Positions 21,705-22,540 of a DNA stretch of 22,540 bases are shown one piece after another. Source of the stretch: an uncultured Coriobacteriaceae bacterium. GTDB taxonomy: Bacteria; Actinomycetota; Coriobacteriia; Coriobacteriales; QAMH01. How positions within the stretch are numbered: position 1 is the stretch's first letter; the number at the start of each line of letters is the position of its first letter. The notes beneath the pieces were generated by a model. It was given only the letters and a program-made list of their open reading frames with translations. It ran no database searches and was not told the origin of the DNA. The DNA is taken from the NCBI GenBank assembly GCA_900544245.1, contig UQUH01000026.1, forward strand, positions 1 to 22,540, written 5' to 3'. Made by a program: the position numbers and the translations under genes.

Positions 21705-21721
21705 CCACTTTGCCCCACCAA

Positions 21722-21763
21722 GACGATGACGCCCCGGCCCGCAATGGGCCGAGGCGTCACGTC
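21722..21763. terminator. Hairpin between convergent deacetylase and rho genes (possible bidirectional terminator)
   Basis: GACGaTGACGCC..GGCCC (21722-21740) pairs with GGGCC..GGCGTCACGTC (21746-21763) around loop GCAAT, with one bulge and one internal mismatch. It is GC-rich and centred between the two stops. The T-run is poor on both strands, so it may act with Rho or as a 3'-end stabiliser. Confidence 0.6.
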
Positions 21764-21787
21764 AACGCATCGTATGCGCGCGTATCG

Positions 21788-22540
21788 CTAGAGGCTTTGC
21801 GCGGCCTTTGATGCCTTGCGAGCGGACTTGATGAGGAACTCGCGATTGGTCTCGGTCGCCTTGAGCGACGAGACGAGCATCTTCATGGCGCGCTCGGTGT
21901 TGTTCATATTCGCGAGCAATCCGCGTACGCCCCAGATGAGCGGCGCCTCCTGCGGGTCGATGAGCAGCTCCTCCATGCGCGTGCCGCTCGTCACCGGATC
22001 GATGGCGGGATAGATGCGCTTGTCGGCAAGCGTGCGGTCGAGCTTGAGTTCCATGTTGCCCGTGCCCTTGAACTCCTCGAAAATGACCTCGTCCATCTTG
22101 GAACCCGTGTCGATGAGGGCCGTGCCCAGGATGGTGAGCGATCCGCCGAACTCGATATTGCGGGCAGCACCCAGGAACTTCTTGGGCGGATACAGGGCCG
22201 TGGAATCGACGCCACCGGAGAGGATGCGCCCGCTGGCGGGCTGGCCCAGGTTGTAGGCGCGCGCGAGACGCGTGATGGAATCGAGCAAGATGACGACGTC
22301 CTGACCCATCTCGACGAGTCGCTTGGCACGTTCGATGACGAGCTCGGCGACGGCGATGTGGTTTTCGGTGGGCATGTCGAAGGTCGAGGAAATGACCTCG
22401 CCGTCGATGCTGCGCTCCATGTCCGTGACTTCTTCGGGCCGCTCGTCAACGAGCAGGCACATGAGGTGGACGTCGGGGTTGTTGGCGCTGATGGCGGCTG
22501 CGATGTCCTTGAGGACGGTCGTCTTGCCGGCCTTAGGCGG
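21788..22540 (-). CDS. rho: Transcription termination factor Rho, C-terminal part (runs off the window)
   Basis: Hexameric RNA-dependent ATPase that ends transcription. The visible 250 residues start inside Walker A (PPKAGKTTVLKDIA, at the window edge) and continue with VHLMCLLVDERPEEVTDM and the Walker B region VVILLDSITRLARAYN. The Q-loop and R-loop region (GVDSTALYPPKKFLGAARN), FEEFKGTGNMELKLDR, and the C-terminus VSSLKATETNREFLIKSARK follow. All ATPase landmarks are intact. The N-terminal RNA-binding domain and any actinobacterial insertion lie beyond base 22540. In many bacteria rpmE follows rho directly; here the deacetylase gene lies between them. Confidence 0.97.
   Translation of the reverse strand, partial: PPKAGKTTVLKDIAAAISANNPDVHLMCLLVDERPEEVTDMERSIDGEVISSTFDMPTENHIAVAELVIERAKRLVEMGQDVVILLDSITRLARAYNLGQPASGRILSGGVDSTALYPPKKFLGAARNIEFGGSLTILGTALIDTGSKMDEVIFEEFKGTGNMELKLDRTLADKRIYPAIDPVTSGTRMEELLIDPQEAPLIWGVRGLLANMNNTERAMKMLVSSLKATETNREFLIKSARKASKAAQSL

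Noticed and set aside
1..22540. CRISPR array, prophage or IS element
   Set aside because: No regular direct repeats with spacers, no transposase, integrase or phage structural gene is visible on either strand.

Overview
The window is GC-rich, gene-dense bacterial chromosome with mostly minus-strand genes. It carries non-mevalonate isoprenoid genes, flavin-dependent thymidylate synthase, a ribosomal protein L31 with a long charged tail, and a Rho gene close to rpmE. This fits an actinobacterial relative, and gene content and protein style suggest the Coriobacteriia (for example Eggerthellaceae or Collinsella-like gut bacteria). That placement is inference; there is no rRNA in the window.

Layout. 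Positions 1-552 hold the 5' part of an arylamine N-acetyltransferase. Next come a tRNA-Arg(CCU) with its promoter and terminator, and a perfect 34-bp inverted repeat of REP/BIME type. Positions 809-8777 form one minus-strand array read in the order efp, pyrH, frr, uppS, cdsA, dxr, M50 protease (rseP), ispG, then trmO: translation and mRNA decoding, cell-envelope lipid and undecaprenyl carrier synthesis, MEP isoprenoid synthesis and tRNA modification. pepP (8987-10090) is the only plus-strand gene in this core. A second minus-strand operon (10277-15246) runs thyX, yqhQ-like DUF1385, aroC, aroK, aroB, aroQ. The shikimate genes are joined by 4-base ATGA overlaps.

Positions 15360-19657 are accessory: a small orphan ORF, a divergent XRE regulator with a dyad operator, a flavodoxin-family oxidoreductase, a Cys-containing orphan protein, an orphan 4Fe-4S ferredoxin tail, a class III Fic AMP-transferase, and an AraC regulator overlapping a frameshifted EamA transporter. 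The right end holds rpmE with a strong terminator, a plus-strand membrane-anchored polysaccharide deacetylase, and the C-terminal part of rho.

The most interesting signal is a pair of intergenic elements at 1514-1681 and 10091-10275. Each is one long imperfect hairpin filling the space just after a stop codon (ispG, pepP). Their apical 51-base segments are 48/51 identical and lie in sense with the preceding gene. The long stems below them are unrelated in sequence between copies, yet each is self-complementary. Conserved head plus pairing-conserved stem suggests an undescribed structured RNA/DNA element or a non-standard palindromic mobile repeat. No CRISPR array, IS transposase gene or prophage is visible. 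The window has no gene-free stretch over 300 bases.
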